Positions 43,375-53,671 are shown, numbered from the stretch's first letter. The stretch: DNA of 64,000 nt from Petaurus breviceps papuanus (GCA_028583685.1 JAMXIF010001210.1:11081468-11145467); one strand, 5' to 3'. Program-made: numbers and translations. Notes: a model not told the origin generated them from the sequence alone.

Positions 43375-43950
43375 ATTAAATTTAATTTTTTTCAGATCTG
43401 AATTCTCTTCTTCCTACTTCCACTGCCTTCATCCAATTGAGAAAGCAAGAAAAATAAAACCTGCTTTATACATAGTCCAGCAAAAGAAAATTCCTTCATT
43501 GATTATGTCAAAAAAAGTCTTGATCTGTACTCTCAGTCCATCACCTCTTTAGCAGAAGGTGAGTACCATGTTTAATCTTGAGTCTTCTGGAATATAATTG
43601 GTCATTGTTTTGATCAGTGTTCTCAAATCTTTCAAAATTGTCTTTTACAATATTGTTATTATTGTATAAACTGTTAATCTGGTTCTTCTCAATTCACTCT
43701 CTATTAGTTCATATGAGTCTTCTCAGGTTTCTCTAAAACTATCCCCTTTTAACTTCTTAGGGATCAATAGTATTCCATCAACTTCAAATAGCATATCTTG
43801 TTTAGTCATTCCCTAACTGATAGATTGATAGTTGTCCCTTTAGTTTCTAATTCTTTTTTACCAGGAAAAGAGTAGCTATAAAGCATTTTTACATATGGGT
43901 CCTTTTCCTTTTCCTTTGATCTCTTTGGGGTATAGACCTAGTAAGCAATA
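43375..43950 (-). mobile_element. L1 3' UTR and ORF2 C-terminus
   Basis: CAGCAAAAGAAAATTCC, GTACTCTCAGTCCATCACC, GTTCTTCTCAATTCACTCTC, AGTATTCCATCAACTTC and TTGATCTCTTTGGGGTATAG. It is the same region as 61.48-61.82, 25.9-26.2 and 55.9-56.2 kb. Confidence 0.75.
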
Positions 43951-43954
43951 TTGT

Positions 43955-44090
43955 GAAGTAGGTGCTACTGCTATCCTCATTTTACAGATGAGCAAACTAA
44001 AGAATATAGAGGTTAGGTGACTTGCTCACTACTATATAGCTAGTGAGTGTTGGTGACAGATTAAAACTTAAACTACAAGCCCAATAGTCT
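43955..44090 (-). repeat. MIR
   Basis: GTAGGTGCTACTGCTATCCT, CATTTTACAGATGAGCAAAC and GGTGACTTGCTCACTACTAT. Confidence 0.8.
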
Positions 44091-44129
44091 ATGACTAGAG
44101 ATGATATAGCTATATAGGGAATGATTGAG

Positions 44130-44410
44130 AGAAATGGAGCTTAGTTTGGAGAAGACTTAGAAGAGATATGGAAGGTTTTTTCAAATATTTAAAGGGATAT
44201 AGTTCGGAAGAGAATATAGAATTGTTTTGCTTGGCCCTGGAGGGCATCAGTATAAACAATGGACAGAAATTGCAGGAAGAGAGAGATTGAGTCTCAAAAG
44301 AAGAAAATCAATCATTAGAATCATGGGGTGGGGGATAGAATTGTCTGCCTTGGTAGGTAATAGATTTGCTTCACAGGAGATTGTCTAGAAGATGTTGTAG
44401 GTCTTCATAA
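44130..44410 (+). mobile_element. CR1/L3-clade LINE 3' remnant
   Basis: GAGAAGACTTAGAAGAGATA, CAAATATTTAAAGGG, TTGCTTGGCCCTGGAGGG and GTCTGCCTTGGTAGGTAATA follow the layout of CR1/L3 3' regions (in birds: ...TGGCCCAGAG..., CTGCCCAGAGAGG). Very diverged. Confidence 0.5.
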
Positions 44411-44552
44411 AACTGAACAATTTTCAGTCTCCTTAGTATTAGTGGTTGGAATATGGACTTCTATTCCTGTGATGTTGAATGGTTTGCCTTGGATTTGAAC
44501 AGATATCATTCTGTCATTTTTGAGATTATACCCCAGGGCTGCTTTTCTTGGG

Positions 44553-44810
44553 GAGCTAGGTGGTGCAGTGGATAGAAAACTGGGCCTAAAGTCAGAAAGA
44601 CCCTGATGTTGGAAAAGAATGAAGGCAAAAAGAGAAGAGGATGACAGAACTCATGAGATGGATGAAAAGTGTCATGGAAGCAACAAACATGAGCTTGAAT
44701 GGACTTCAGGAGATGTTGGAGGATAGAAGAGTGTAGCATGTTATGGTCAATGGGGTCATGAAGAGTCAGACATGACTGGACTGAACAAATGAACAACAAA
44801 AATTGAAGGA
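44553..44810 (+). mobile_element. SINE head fused to RTE/BovB-like LINE tail
   Basis: Bases 44553-44612 are a SINE head (GGGGAGCTAGGTGGTGCAGT, GGCCTAAAGTCAGAAAGACC). From about 44613 the sequence is GATGAAAAGTGTCATGG, CATGAGCTTGAATGGACTTC, GGAGATGTTGGAGG, GGGGTCATGAAGAGTCAGAC, then ATGACTGGACTGAAC and AACAAC. That is about 190 bp of RTE 3' end, far longer than the 60-80 bp tail of the ordinary RTE-tailed SINEs. Confidence 0.65.
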
Positions 44811-44814
44811 TGGA

Positions 44815-45175
44815 AAACAAACAGAACATGATAGGTTCTGCAGAGAAAGGGTTTTTAAATGTACAAAGAATACTGTACTTGACTGGATTTTAAATCTTGC
44901 TTTGTTTGTATGGAGCTGATCTGCCAACAAGTAGTAGTAGTGACAATTCTGGGAAGACAGAACAGCTGGTTGACATGTGGTCTGTCTATATAGACCAACT
45001 GAATGTCTGGGATTCCAGAGCACCTAATCTCCCACCTTCCTTTCTACATGTTGCTGAAACAACCTGGCACAAACACATTATTTCCTGCATTTATTGTTTA
45101 TATTGTTGTTAAAGACCACATAAAGAAATCAACCCATTTGTAAAGGAGGTAAGCCTATCTGCAATTGATAGTTTA
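44815..45175. other. No gene recognised
   Basis: Unique. The small frames on both strands have no recognisable product. Confidence 0.3.
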
Positions 45176-45179
45176 GGCC

Positions 45180-45373
45180 CAGGGGTGGGGAACCTGCAGC
45201 TGCAAGACAACATGTGGCCTTTTGGGTATGACCTTTTGACTGATTCTGAAGTTTTACAGAACAAATTTTTATTAAGGGGATTTGTTCTGGGAAGTTTGGA
45301 TTTAGTCAAAGAGCCACACTTGAGGACCTAGAAGGACACATGTAGCCTCAAGCTCACAGGCTCTCCACCCATG
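45180..45373. mobile_element. Palindromic hAT-type MITE
   Basis: Begins CAGGGGTGGGGAACCTGCAG and ends GCTCTCCACCCATG. The middle is a second dyad: ATTCTGAAGTTTTACAGAAC, AAATTTTTATTAAGGGGATT, then TGTTCTGGGAAGTTTGG and ATTTAGTCAAAG. The whole element can fold as one hairpin. It has no coding capacity. Confidence 0.7.
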
Positions 45374-45955
45374 GAACCTATCCAATATAGGATATATAGA
45401 GAACATACAAAAGTTTGATTAAGGGTTTAAAAATGTGTATTTATGCATATATGTTATATAACATCTATGTGTGTATGTGTGTGTATCCATGTATACACAG
45501 ATACATATGCAAAATACATATATATGTAAATATAAATATAAATATTTTAGGTGGATCCTGAATTAAGCTTTTCTCTGTACTAAGGTTTATTAGGTCTATT
45601 AATTGTAAATGATCTACTTAACAGTAGTGGGTTTTAACACACAATTTCAAGCCCTAGTTGAAATTTGTTTTTCATGGGAATAGTCTCTGTAACTGAGTTC
45701 CAGGATTATACATGGCATAGCATTCTCTTATCACTGGTGGAAGTCAATGTCCTGCTCTAGGATGAGAGGTAGGACGGACTTGGTGAGAGTGAGAGAGAGG
45801 AGAGATAGATTTTCTTCAAATCTCTCTGTATTTGAGAGTTGCTTTGGATTTTTTGGACTCTCTTGGCTTCTAGCTTTAAGAGAGAAGATGGGAGATGTCA
45901 ATCCTACTTCAAGTTGCTGAGAAGAAGACTTTGGGGAAAAATGGAAAGGAAGGAG
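45374..45955. other. No gene; TATG/TATA-rich tract at 45.43-45.55 kb
   Basis: Alternating ATATGT/TGTATG purine-pyrimidine tract, then unique sequence with a GAGAGAG patch near 45.79 kb. Confidence 0.35.
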
Positions 45956-45961
45956 TTATTA

Positions 45962-46375
45962 GCTGGATGTCACAGTGGATAGAGCACTGGTCCCGATGTC
46001 AGGAAGACTAATTTTCTTTAGTTCAAATCTGGTCTCAGACACTTACTAGCTGACTTACTAGTCACACTGGACAAGTCACTGAACCCTGTTTGCTTTAGTT
46101 TTATCATTTGTAAAATGAGATTAAAAAGGAAATGGTAGGGGCAGCTAGGTGGTGCAGTGAATAGAGCACCAGCCCTGGAGTCAGGAGGATCTGAGTTCAA
46201 ATTCAGCCAAAGATACTTGACACTTACTAGCTGTGTGACTTTGGGCAAGTCACTTAACCCCAGTTGCCTTGCCTTGCTTTTCCCCTTCCCAAAAAAGAAG
46301 GAAGTAGGAAACCCCTCCGGTCTATGTGCAAAGAAAACCCCAAATTGGGTTATGAAGAGCTGTACATGACAAGAA
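45962..46375 (+). repeat. RTE-tailed SINE split by a SINE A
   Basis: The head and body (GATAGAGCACTGGTCCCGAT, GTTCAAATCTGGTCTCAGAC, GGAAATGGTA) stop at 46137. They resume at about 46303 with AAACCCCTCCGGTCTA, AAAACCCCAAATTGGG and AGAGCTGTACATGACAAG. Confidence 0.85.
46138..46303 (+). repeat. SINE family A within an RTE-tailed SINE
   Basis: GGGGCAGCTAGGTGGTGCAG, GAGTTCAAATTCAGCC, GTGACTTTGGGCAAGTCACT and TTTTCCCCTTCCC end. Flanks AAAGGAAATGGTAGG and GAAGGAAGTAGG suggest an imperfect duplication. The order of events is clear: the RTE-tailed SINE is the older. Confidence 0.9.
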
Positions 46376-46384
46376 ATAATTCTC

Positions 46385-46938
46385 TATTCCCAGCTAGCTA
46401 TATTAGTGACTTCGAGCTTCTTCAAGATTTAGGATCCTCTTCTCACTCCCAATGGGAGAACTCCTTCACTCTGTATTATATTGTATATATTCTCCAATGT
46501 ATCTCTTCTCTGATTTTTGTTTGCTATGGACTTAGATGAATAAGTTTCTTGGATACATGCTATGTCTGTTCACTGCAGAACTGATATTTTGTAGAAAAGG
46601 GGTTTGATACTTGGATACAAAGCTCAAGTTCCTACTTTCCCCAAATAATGAACAGTGATCAGAAGTTAACTTCAATATAAAAACCTTATTCCTTAGACTA
46701 ATTTTTAAGGGAGCAGATAAAAAAAAATCTGTCCTGGTAACCTCTCCCCTCCTGAGGAGAGCAGAGTGGCCAAAATTTTGACCACAATCACCTATTTTTT
46801 CTAATGGCAGGAATTAAAGTCTCCTTTGAAGAAGGGTGGGGAAAGAAGGAGCTAGAGATGTCTAATCAACTTCTCTTCAAGCCACAGGATAACACCCCAG
46901 TGCTACATCTGAGTGGGCAGCTGCCATCATATATATAT
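46385..46938. other. No gene recognised
   Basis: Unique, with a (TA)n run at about 46928-46945. Confidence 0.3.
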
Positions 46939-46939
46939 A

Positions 46940-47200
46940 TATATTACAGTGTTGCCAGGACTGAAACCGAATGTTTTGATCTATAATTTGAAGACCATAC
47001 TCTCTTCCCTTTTGTGAAGACATTTAAGGGAAGACGTTTACCCTTCTACAGGTTTGCATGACCTTTCCTGTCTTCCATGATCTCTCAAAGGTCACTGAAA
47101 GTAATTTCTCAATCATATCCTCCAACTTTTTAAGGATCTTAAGATATAATTCACCTGAATCAAATAATCTGAATTCATCAAGTGCAATTCTATATTTTCT
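46940..47200 (-). mobile_element. CR1/L3-clade LINE reverse-transcriptase remnant
   Basis: On minus, around 47135-47045, the frame gives LEDMIEKLLSVTFERSWKTG then KVMQTCRRVNVFP. This matches the RT approach motif of CR1-type LINEs (FxxSWxTGxVPxDWRxANVxPIFKKG). Old and broken. Confidence 0.6.
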
Positions 47201-47497
47201 TATTATTTCCCTACTTATTTGAACATCAAATCTTTATTGGTAATCCCATCTTTATCAATCAAAAGACTTCACAGAGAAATACAACAAAAGAGGAGCAAAT
47301 TAATTCTGCCTTCCCTGTGGAGATTGGGAGCAAAATCCTGGCCAGTCTGCTCTCCTTGGAGAGGAAGGGCAGCACTAGCGTAGAGCTGTATCTATCTTCT
47401 CCCTTAGTTGTTATCACCTCGTCTACCACAAACAGGGGTCCAATCACTTCTTGAAATTTACTCATTTCCCTGATACAGTTAAAAATGAATAAATTCA
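47201..47497. other. Possible extension of the CR1-like element
   Basis: The minus frame at 47259-47498 includes KFQEVIGPLFVVDEVITTKG and PFLSKESRLARILLPISTGK. It reads like coding-derived sequence but I cannot assign it. It lies directly upstream (on minus) of the CR1-type RT piece and may be part of the same or a neighbouring retroelement. A (TTA)n(GTA)n tract lies at 47498-47529. Confidence 0.35.
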
Positions 47498-47537
47498 ACT
47501 TTATTATTATTATTATTAGTAGTAGTAGTCTTTAAGG

Positions 47538-48060
47538 TTTTTTTTTTTTTTGTTTTTTTTTTGCCAGCCTTAGTTTATTGTGGGTTTCAGTACCTCTAAT
47601 ACTACTGCAGGACTTTGTGGCATTTTTGCAATTCATCCTCCATTATCCTTCCCTGCTTCCATTCCATTGGGAGTGCTTTTAAAAAATCCAAGCCAGTTGA
47701 TGAATTCCCTGTAGCAGTTATATCAATCTTTTCTGACAGTTCATCCTTTTTTTCTTTGTTGGAATTCGTTCTGTCTGTGACATCAGAATTGAATTCTTGA
47801 AAGCTTTCCAAACCTCCTGGGCTTGCTTCTCCTGGAGAAATACTGGTCATAAGATACTACATATCCTTTTCTTTACATTCCTTTGAAATTTCTTTCTGGA
47901 ATTTTAGGGTACATTGTAGACTATAGACAGCTCTCTGTTTCTTCTCTCAGGACAGTGGTACAACTGAATCTGCATCTGAAGGTATCTTAGGTGAAGCCGG
48001 AGGTGCTGCAATAACATTAGCAATCTACACTAGTGCTCATCTGGTTTTATGCAAACTAAC
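47538..48060 (-). pseudogene. Processed (retroposed) pseudogene, parent not identified
   Basis: On minus, coding-like sequence reads APPASPKIPSDADSVVPLS, then EKKQRAVYSLQCTLKFQKEI. After a stop it continues MTSISPGEASPGGLESFQEF, NSDVTDRTNSNKEKKDELSE, KIDITATGNSSTGLDFLKAL and PMEWKQGRIMEDELQKCHKV. A short 3' UTR follows, then AATAAA (47574-47579 reversed) and, 11 bases on, a poly-A of about 25 (47538-47562, one C). A coding frame, a polyadenylation signal and a templated poly-A with no introns are the marks of a retrocopied mRNA. It is 5'-truncated and interrupted by several stops. I do not recognise the parent. Confidence 0.6.
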
Positions 48061-48069
48061 CAAAAACAG

Positions 48070-48785
48070 GCTGTCACTTTAATAAATAATTAACCAGCCA
48101 GGATAATACATAATTTATCCACTTGGTGACTTCAGATATTCGCCAAGGGCTAGCTTGATTAAAAGTGAATCTGGGAGAGGAAATAATGCCTTATCCTGAG
48201 ATAGTACAATTATGTAAATCTTAATTGGCCCTTCTTCCTTGAAGCACCTGAGAAATATCCTTCTCTCTCTTGATCTATTTCATTCAGAAGACTGGGGCAC
48301 AATGGTCACAAGGTTTGTTAGGACAGAAATTAAAATTATCATGAAATATCTAAGTGATCTTCTCTTGTGGAGCATAATGCACAATCACCCAGTCCAAATG
48401 TTTTCCCATTCCTGAATTCTATGGACAAGATTAAGGAAAGATAATAAGTGGTTGGAACTAGTTGGGTTAGGCCATTCCTATATTGAAGTGACAGAATTGA
48501 AATACTCACAGCTGCATTGGTCTTTTGACCTCATCTCAGTAATGGATAAGGTTTGACGTTAGTATCCAATCTAGCCCTACTCAATTTTTACCTTTGCTTG
48601 CTCATGCCTTATCACCACATAACCTTAGTTTCATCATAGTCCCACACTATCCATCTTTACCATTGTTGGTCTCTGAGATGAGAGGAAAGAGAGATGACTT
48701 GATAATTGAAATCCATCACTACCATACTATGCCTTTCTGCATGGCTTTCTATCAAACTTCTCATCTATTTCTTCCTGTACTGGGA
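48070..48785. other. No gene recognised
   Basis: Unique sequence. Nothing coding. Confidence 0.3.
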
Positions 48786-48786
48786 G

Positions 48787-49351
48787 AAGGCTATTTTGGC
48801 TGCATTGTGGAGCACAGGAGGGAAAGTAATGTCCAATAAGGCTAGAAAGACAGGTTGAGTTTAGGTTGTGTAGGGCTTTTAGAGTTAAAGAAATGAGTTT
48901 ATTTCTGATCCTAGAGGCAACAGAAAGCCACCAGAACTGATTGAGTAGGGGAGTCACATGGTTAGATTTCTGTTTAAAGAAAATTACTTTGGTAAGTAAG
49001 ATGTACTAAAAGGAAGAGGAATTTGAGGCAGGGAGATCAATTAGAAGGTCACAGCAATAATCTAGGCAAGAGATGATGAGAGCCCAAATTAAGGTAGCAG
49101 CCACATGAGTAGAGAGAAAAGGTCAGATAGGAGGGAGGTTGTGAAGGAAAAAAAAAGTCACATTTGGCAACTGATTGTATATGTGGGATGAGAGAGTGGG
49201 GGGAGTCAAGGATACTGCTAACGTTATAAGCTTGGGAGACTAGAAGGAAGGTGAGGTCTTTGATAGATTTACTGAAGTTTGAAAGAGGGAAGAGTTTAGA
49301 TAGAAAGATAATGATAATGAATTCAGTATTAGACACATTGAGTTTGAGATG
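48787..49351 (-). mobile_element. L2 ORF2 C-terminal region
   Basis: On minus the frame is still readable: MSNTEFIIIIFLSKLFPLSN, then NVSSILDSPHSLIPHIQSVA, the L2 motif of MSKTELIIFPPK...LGVILDSSLSLTPHIQSI. Plus-strand landmarks include CAATTAGAAGGTCACAGC and GAGTCAAGGATACTGC. It is cut off abruptly at 49351. Confidence 0.8.
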
Positions 49352-49381
49352 CTCTTACTCACTGTGCTACCTGGCTGCCCT
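49352..49381 (-). repeat. Orphan 5' head of a SINE B
   Basis: CTCTTACTCACTGTGCTACC then TGGCTGCCC, the first 30 or so bases of SINE B. The body and A-tail are absent, so the copy lost its 3' part after insertion. Confidence 0.75.
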
Positions 49382-49389
49382 GAACCATA

Positions 49390-50115
49390 AGTTTTTTTAA
49401 AAGGTATGCTGATTCTTTTTTTAAAAGGTATGCATAATTGTTACAATACAATTCTTTGTTCTCTACATACAAGTAAAAATATCTTGTGAAAGTTAAACTG
49501 AGTTTTCATTTCATCTCTTTGTTGTATTCCTTGCAAATTGATGTTGTTTATGATTTTATTGCTTTTGATTATTACAATTTTATGCTCCAGTGAACTCCAA
49601 ATATCTGACTCATTCTGCTTTCACTTTGGCATCAGAATGGGTACACCAGACTACTACATATGGCAAAAGATGAAATAAGTAGTTTTTAGATAGCTGAGAA
49701 AATGTTTTTCTTTTAGTGCAACAGTTAAAGGCTACTGTTTTTAGAGTCGAGCTAAGGAGGGAGAGTAACAGATTGGTGATTTGGAAGATGGATGGTCCTA
49801 AGGGAAAGTGAATTCTGAAGCCATTAATAACTGAGGATAGTTTACAACTGATATGGATAAAATTAGCAATTTTCTGTGAGAGTAAAAGATTCAAAACAGG
49901 ACTCTTTCATTCATGGAAACTTTTTGGTCATTCCTTCTGCATATGTTCCAAAATGTCAGTGACTAAATGTGACTGGTCTAAAATGAAAATAAACTATGTC
50001 ATATCTTCATGGACAAATTAACTGCATGAGAAAGAAGATATTTCTTGAAAGGGTATCCATAGATTACTCTAGAAACTTTCTTTCAGACAAAGACTGAAGT
50101 CACATAAAATGACAT
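49390..50115. other. No gene recognised
   Basis: Unique. A TTTTTTAAAAGGTATGC motif is duplicated in tandem at about 49393-49433. Confidence 0.35.
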
Positions 50116-50120
50116 ATAGG

Positions 50121-50313
50121 CAGGGATCCTTAATCTTTTTTTCTGTCATGGCAGTCTGGTCAAGTCTTTGAATCACTTCTCAGAACAATGTTTTTAAATA
50201 AGAGAAGGAAATGGTAAATTTCAGTTAGAGGTCAGTGAAAATAAAGATGTGATTGTTTTCCTATATCAGAACATTGACTCTGGGGTGTAAGGATCTCAGA
50301 TTGAGAACCTCTG
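50121..50313 (-). mobile_element. Non-autonomous hAT-type remnant
   Basis: CAGGGATCCTTAATCTTTTT and GAGAACCTCTG termini, with AGTTAGAGGTCAGTGAAAAT inside. Same family and orientation as 4.56-4.80 kb. Confidence 0.65.
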
Positions 50314-50319
50314 ATCTAA

Positions 50320-50720
50320 TGACTAAGACAGGCATTAGTTTTAAACACTACAGTGAAGACAGTCCCTGAATAGGAATATGAGTCCCTTACTTTCAGCAAG
50401 CATATTAGCTAAGACTCCACAAACCTCAGAGCAGTAAATAAATAAATAATATTCACATCTGATATAACTTTTAAATTGACCAACTTAGTTGCTGCTCCCT
50501 GGCCAATTCACAATTAAAAAATGATATTCATGTGCTGAGTAACCCACATTTTTCATTTTGTCCTGAATTTTTTGTATATGCAAATATACAAAAGGAACTC
50601 AGACCACATGGACTCCCTGCTCCAAGGCATCTTAGATCTATCTTAAGTCTAAGTTAGGACTTAATACACAATTTGTAGGAAGTTGAGTGAGGTTGTAGCA
50701 AATTAGTGCATTGTACATTG
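50320..50720. other. No gene recognised
   Basis: Unique. Nothing coding. Confidence 0.3.
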
Positions 50721-50724
50721 TATT

Positions 50725-50995
50725 AACACAGTGCTTGGCACACAGTCAGAGTAGGTGCTTAATAAATGTCTATTGACTATTGACTAAATGGTACTACTTT
50801 CACATAGCTAGTGTCATTTATCCACCATATCTTACTACTTTCAAATTATTTAATGAGTGCTTCAATTCCTGGTTTCCCTTTGGAGCCAGGGAGACGTGGT
50901 CCCTGTATCAAAAAACTATAACCTATGTTTCTACTATTGATAACAATCAGGGAATAAAACAAATATTTAGTGCTTACTATATGTCAGGCACTACA
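50725..50995. mobile_element. Two short L2 3' ends, opposite orientation
   Basis: Plus: AGTGCTTGGCACACAGTCAG then GTGCTTAATAAATGTC (50730-50780). Minus: ATTTAGTGCTTACTATATGT then CAGGCACTACATATGG (50960-51000). Sequence between them is unclassified. Confidence 0.55.
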
Positions 50996-51210
50996 TATGG
51001 ACATATAGGCAGAGTGTCCTATCAACCTTGGGAAGAGGGAAGTCCAATGTGTCCCTTGTTACTTCTCACTTGGTTTTTGCAGTGGTGTCCTGTGCCATTG
51101 CATTTCATTTCTTTGTGCTTGTTAAAGATTCTACTATGTGTCTTTCCTGAGTATCTACATTTTAGTCTAATTGTTGTTTTGTTAGCTAGATCCTGGAATG
51201 ATCAACCCCA

Positions 51211-51268
<58 letters not shown>

Positions 51269-51290
51269 GATATATATATATATATATATC

Positions 51291-51346
<56 letters not shown>

Positions 51347-51351
51347 TAGAC

Positions 51352-51426
<75 letters not shown>

Positions 51427-51430
51427 CAGA
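51211..51430. repeat. (TATC)n-(TA)n-(GATA/GACA)n compound array
   Basis: About 58 bases of TATC, a TA core at about 51269-51288, then TCTAGATAGATAGATAG, ten GACA units and some 19 GATA units. The TATC and GATA arms are reverse complements, so the array can fold back on itself. The 173-codon open frame ending here is an artefact of the repeat. Confidence 0.95.
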
Positions 51431-52960
51431 CCTAGCATTTCATTCTAATTCTGGCAGGGAAAATAGATATTTTTTTTTAAATGGAAAGATGGCTACTGGT
51501 ATGAAGATCTGTTTGAGGTATATTTTTCACCCCTGAATCTGAGTTTTGTTGCTGTTTTTTACTTCAAAAGTTTGTATCTCTGACCCCTTCCTTGAATAAC
51601 AGCAATGGAAGATCAGGGACATATAGGGAAAGCAAACATAGGGTTTCTTTTTGAAGGAGGAATAGATATGACATCCTATTGTCTAATTAGGGAAACACAA
51701 AGTGATTATATGTGTGTGTGTATATATAAGGAAAATGGATGAAAGTTTTACTTTAAATTTAACTTATTATTATATGAGCCCTGAAATCCAACAGGCATGT
51801 TTAGCTGTAAATACCTTTTAATCCTACTTAGTTGATTAAATGTTTTCCTAAATTATGCATGTTATTAATCAACTGTGTCAATATTGTCTATTTGCCAGTT
51901 AATGAGTTTTTAATATATTTTTCATCATTAGGTTTAAAGATTGTATTAAAGAGTTGATGATTTAGAAATTGTCTTGCTCTAAACCCTATACACATTTCAA
52001 TGAGTTGTTAGACCTTCAAGAAAATGAATCTGACTCAAATCAGTTCAACAAGCATGCTTAATAGAGGCAGTTTCCTATAAAGACAGAAAGGAAATGTGAT
52101 CAGGCTTCTGAATAGACATTTGTCTTATTGCTTTCATTGGTGACTGACAGGATGGCAAGGGCCAGTGTAGGACTGGAGCTCTCCCTAAACACTCTACACT
52201 AGTTTTTCAAGATAAGCTTCTAGAGGATAGGGACCACTGCTCCCAATGAAGTACTTAGTATTATTTCATATTTGAGTTCTTCACAAGCAAAATGATGGAA
52301 TTATCTATGGCATTTTGCTAGGGTTCGAAAACTTTCCAAAGTTGGATGTGAAGTTGTGGCTATCTTTTCTTCTGATGGTTCAGATTAGGCAGGGAATACT
52401 AAGGAGATATTCTAGTTGATTCCTTGATGTGGATATGTACTCCTCTGGTACACCTTCTTATGGTCTATTATCTCTGATATGCCTTTCCATAAATCCTTTA
52501 AATGATTCATTCAAAGTATCGAAGCCTTCCCTATCTTGCTTCTTACAGCCTTGAATTTTCTTCCTTTTTTTGTAATGAGAATACATGTTACTATAGATGT
52601 GCTTTAGTTTCTGTAGGAATTATAACAATTATTGATCATCAGATAAAGGTCTCACATTAGAAGAACATGGATAAAAGTCAGGGGATGGACAAGCATGAAT
52701 GGACAAGCATGGATGGGTTACTACTTCAGTGCTGGTTAATGTATTTGCTGGGATGATAACCACAGAATCTTTAAGAATGTTGATGCTTTAGCAGGTCCCA
52801 TCAAGTTCCAAAGATACAATCTTATGATATGAGATGGGAGATTTTTGACAAGAGGGAATGAAAGACAAACCACTTACTTTTCAATTGTTCCATGAATGAG
52901 GGAAGTGGTTATCTCTTTGCCCACTGAAAACTGTCACACATGTAGTCTTTGGCACTAGGT
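51431..52960. other. Unique sequence, candidate conserved block at 51.75-52.0 kb
   Basis: Bases 51750-52000 are rich in TTAAT/ATTA motifs (GATTAAATGTTTTCC, AATTATGCATGTTATTAATC, CCAGTTAATGAGTTTTTAAT) with no repeat features, as in some vertebrate enhancers. The rest shows nothing recognisable. Confidence 0.35.
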
Positions 52961-52961
52961 A

Positions 52962-53161
52962 CAGCAAGAGTTCTTAATCTGTTTTTGTATGTGACATCAA
53001 CCTTCTCAGGAAGTCTGGGGAAATCTTTGAATCCTTTCTTAGAATAATACTTTTAAATTAAAAAATCAAATATATAGGATTACAAAGGAAATCAATTACA
53101 TTGAAATAAATTTAACAACATATAAAAAAGTCAATAGACACCACATTAAGAAACTTTAGTG
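52962..53161. mobile_element. Non-autonomous hAT-type remnant, second family
   Basis: CAAGAGTTCTTAATCTG and TTAAGAAACTTTAGTG termini. Inside, GAATCCTTTCTTAGAATAAT, ATAGGATTACAAAGGAAATC and TTGAAATAAATTTAACAAC belong to a different family from the 4.56-kb element, which shares only its ends. Confidence 0.65.
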
Positions 53162-53164
53162 TAA

Positions 53165-53490
53165 AGGATAATATCTGTTGTATAATGTGGGCAGACAGAA
53201 ACCATGATAAGTTATAAGAAGCACTTTATCCTGCAAAATAACTTACCACATCTATTATAAGGAACTTTAGTTTCAGATATAAAGAAAAAAATCTCATAGA
53301 TTTAGTAGAAAACTATATCTGATTGAGCAATAATTCCATACATTTTCCCCTTTCCCCAAAGCTGAGAAGTAATGTTATTTTTTCTATATCTTCATTATTG
53401 CTATGAAATAATAACAGTTAATACAATATCTCTTTCTGTAATAGGGGCTTAACATTTTTTTAAATTATCCCACAACTTACTATTCCTTCC
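53165..53490. other. No gene recognised
   Basis: AT-rich. Nothing coding. Confidence 0.3.
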
Positions 53491-53511
53491 TATTGCCTTC
53501 CTAAGTTCTTT

Positions 53512-53671
53512 CTTTTTTTTTTTTTAAGCAATCAGGGTTAAGTAACTTGCTCAAGGTTACATGGCCAGTTATTTCTGGGTGTGGTGCTAAGTATCTGAGC
53601 CCAGACTTGATCCCCAGGTCATCCCGACACTGGGGCAGGTGCTCTTACTCGCTGAGCCACCTGGCCACCCC
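53512..53671 (-). repeat. SINE family B
   Basis: CAATCAGGGTTAAGTAACTT, ACATGGCCAGTTATTTCTGG, GTCATCCCGACACTGGGGC and GAGCCACCTGGCCACCCC. An 18-bp target duplication TGCCTTCCTAAGTTCTTT / TGCCTTCCTAACTTCTTT (53494-53511, 53672-53689) has one difference. Confidence 0.93.

Noticed and set aside
50780-51301. A 173-codon plus-strand open frame.
   Set aside because: It covers L2 3' ends and finishes in the TATC/TA repeat, giving a Tyr-Leu-Ser-Ile low-complexity tail.
51289-51430. Regularly repeated GACA/GATA units considered as a CRISPR-like array.
   Set aside because: Four-base units with no spacers in vertebrate DNA: a microsatellite.
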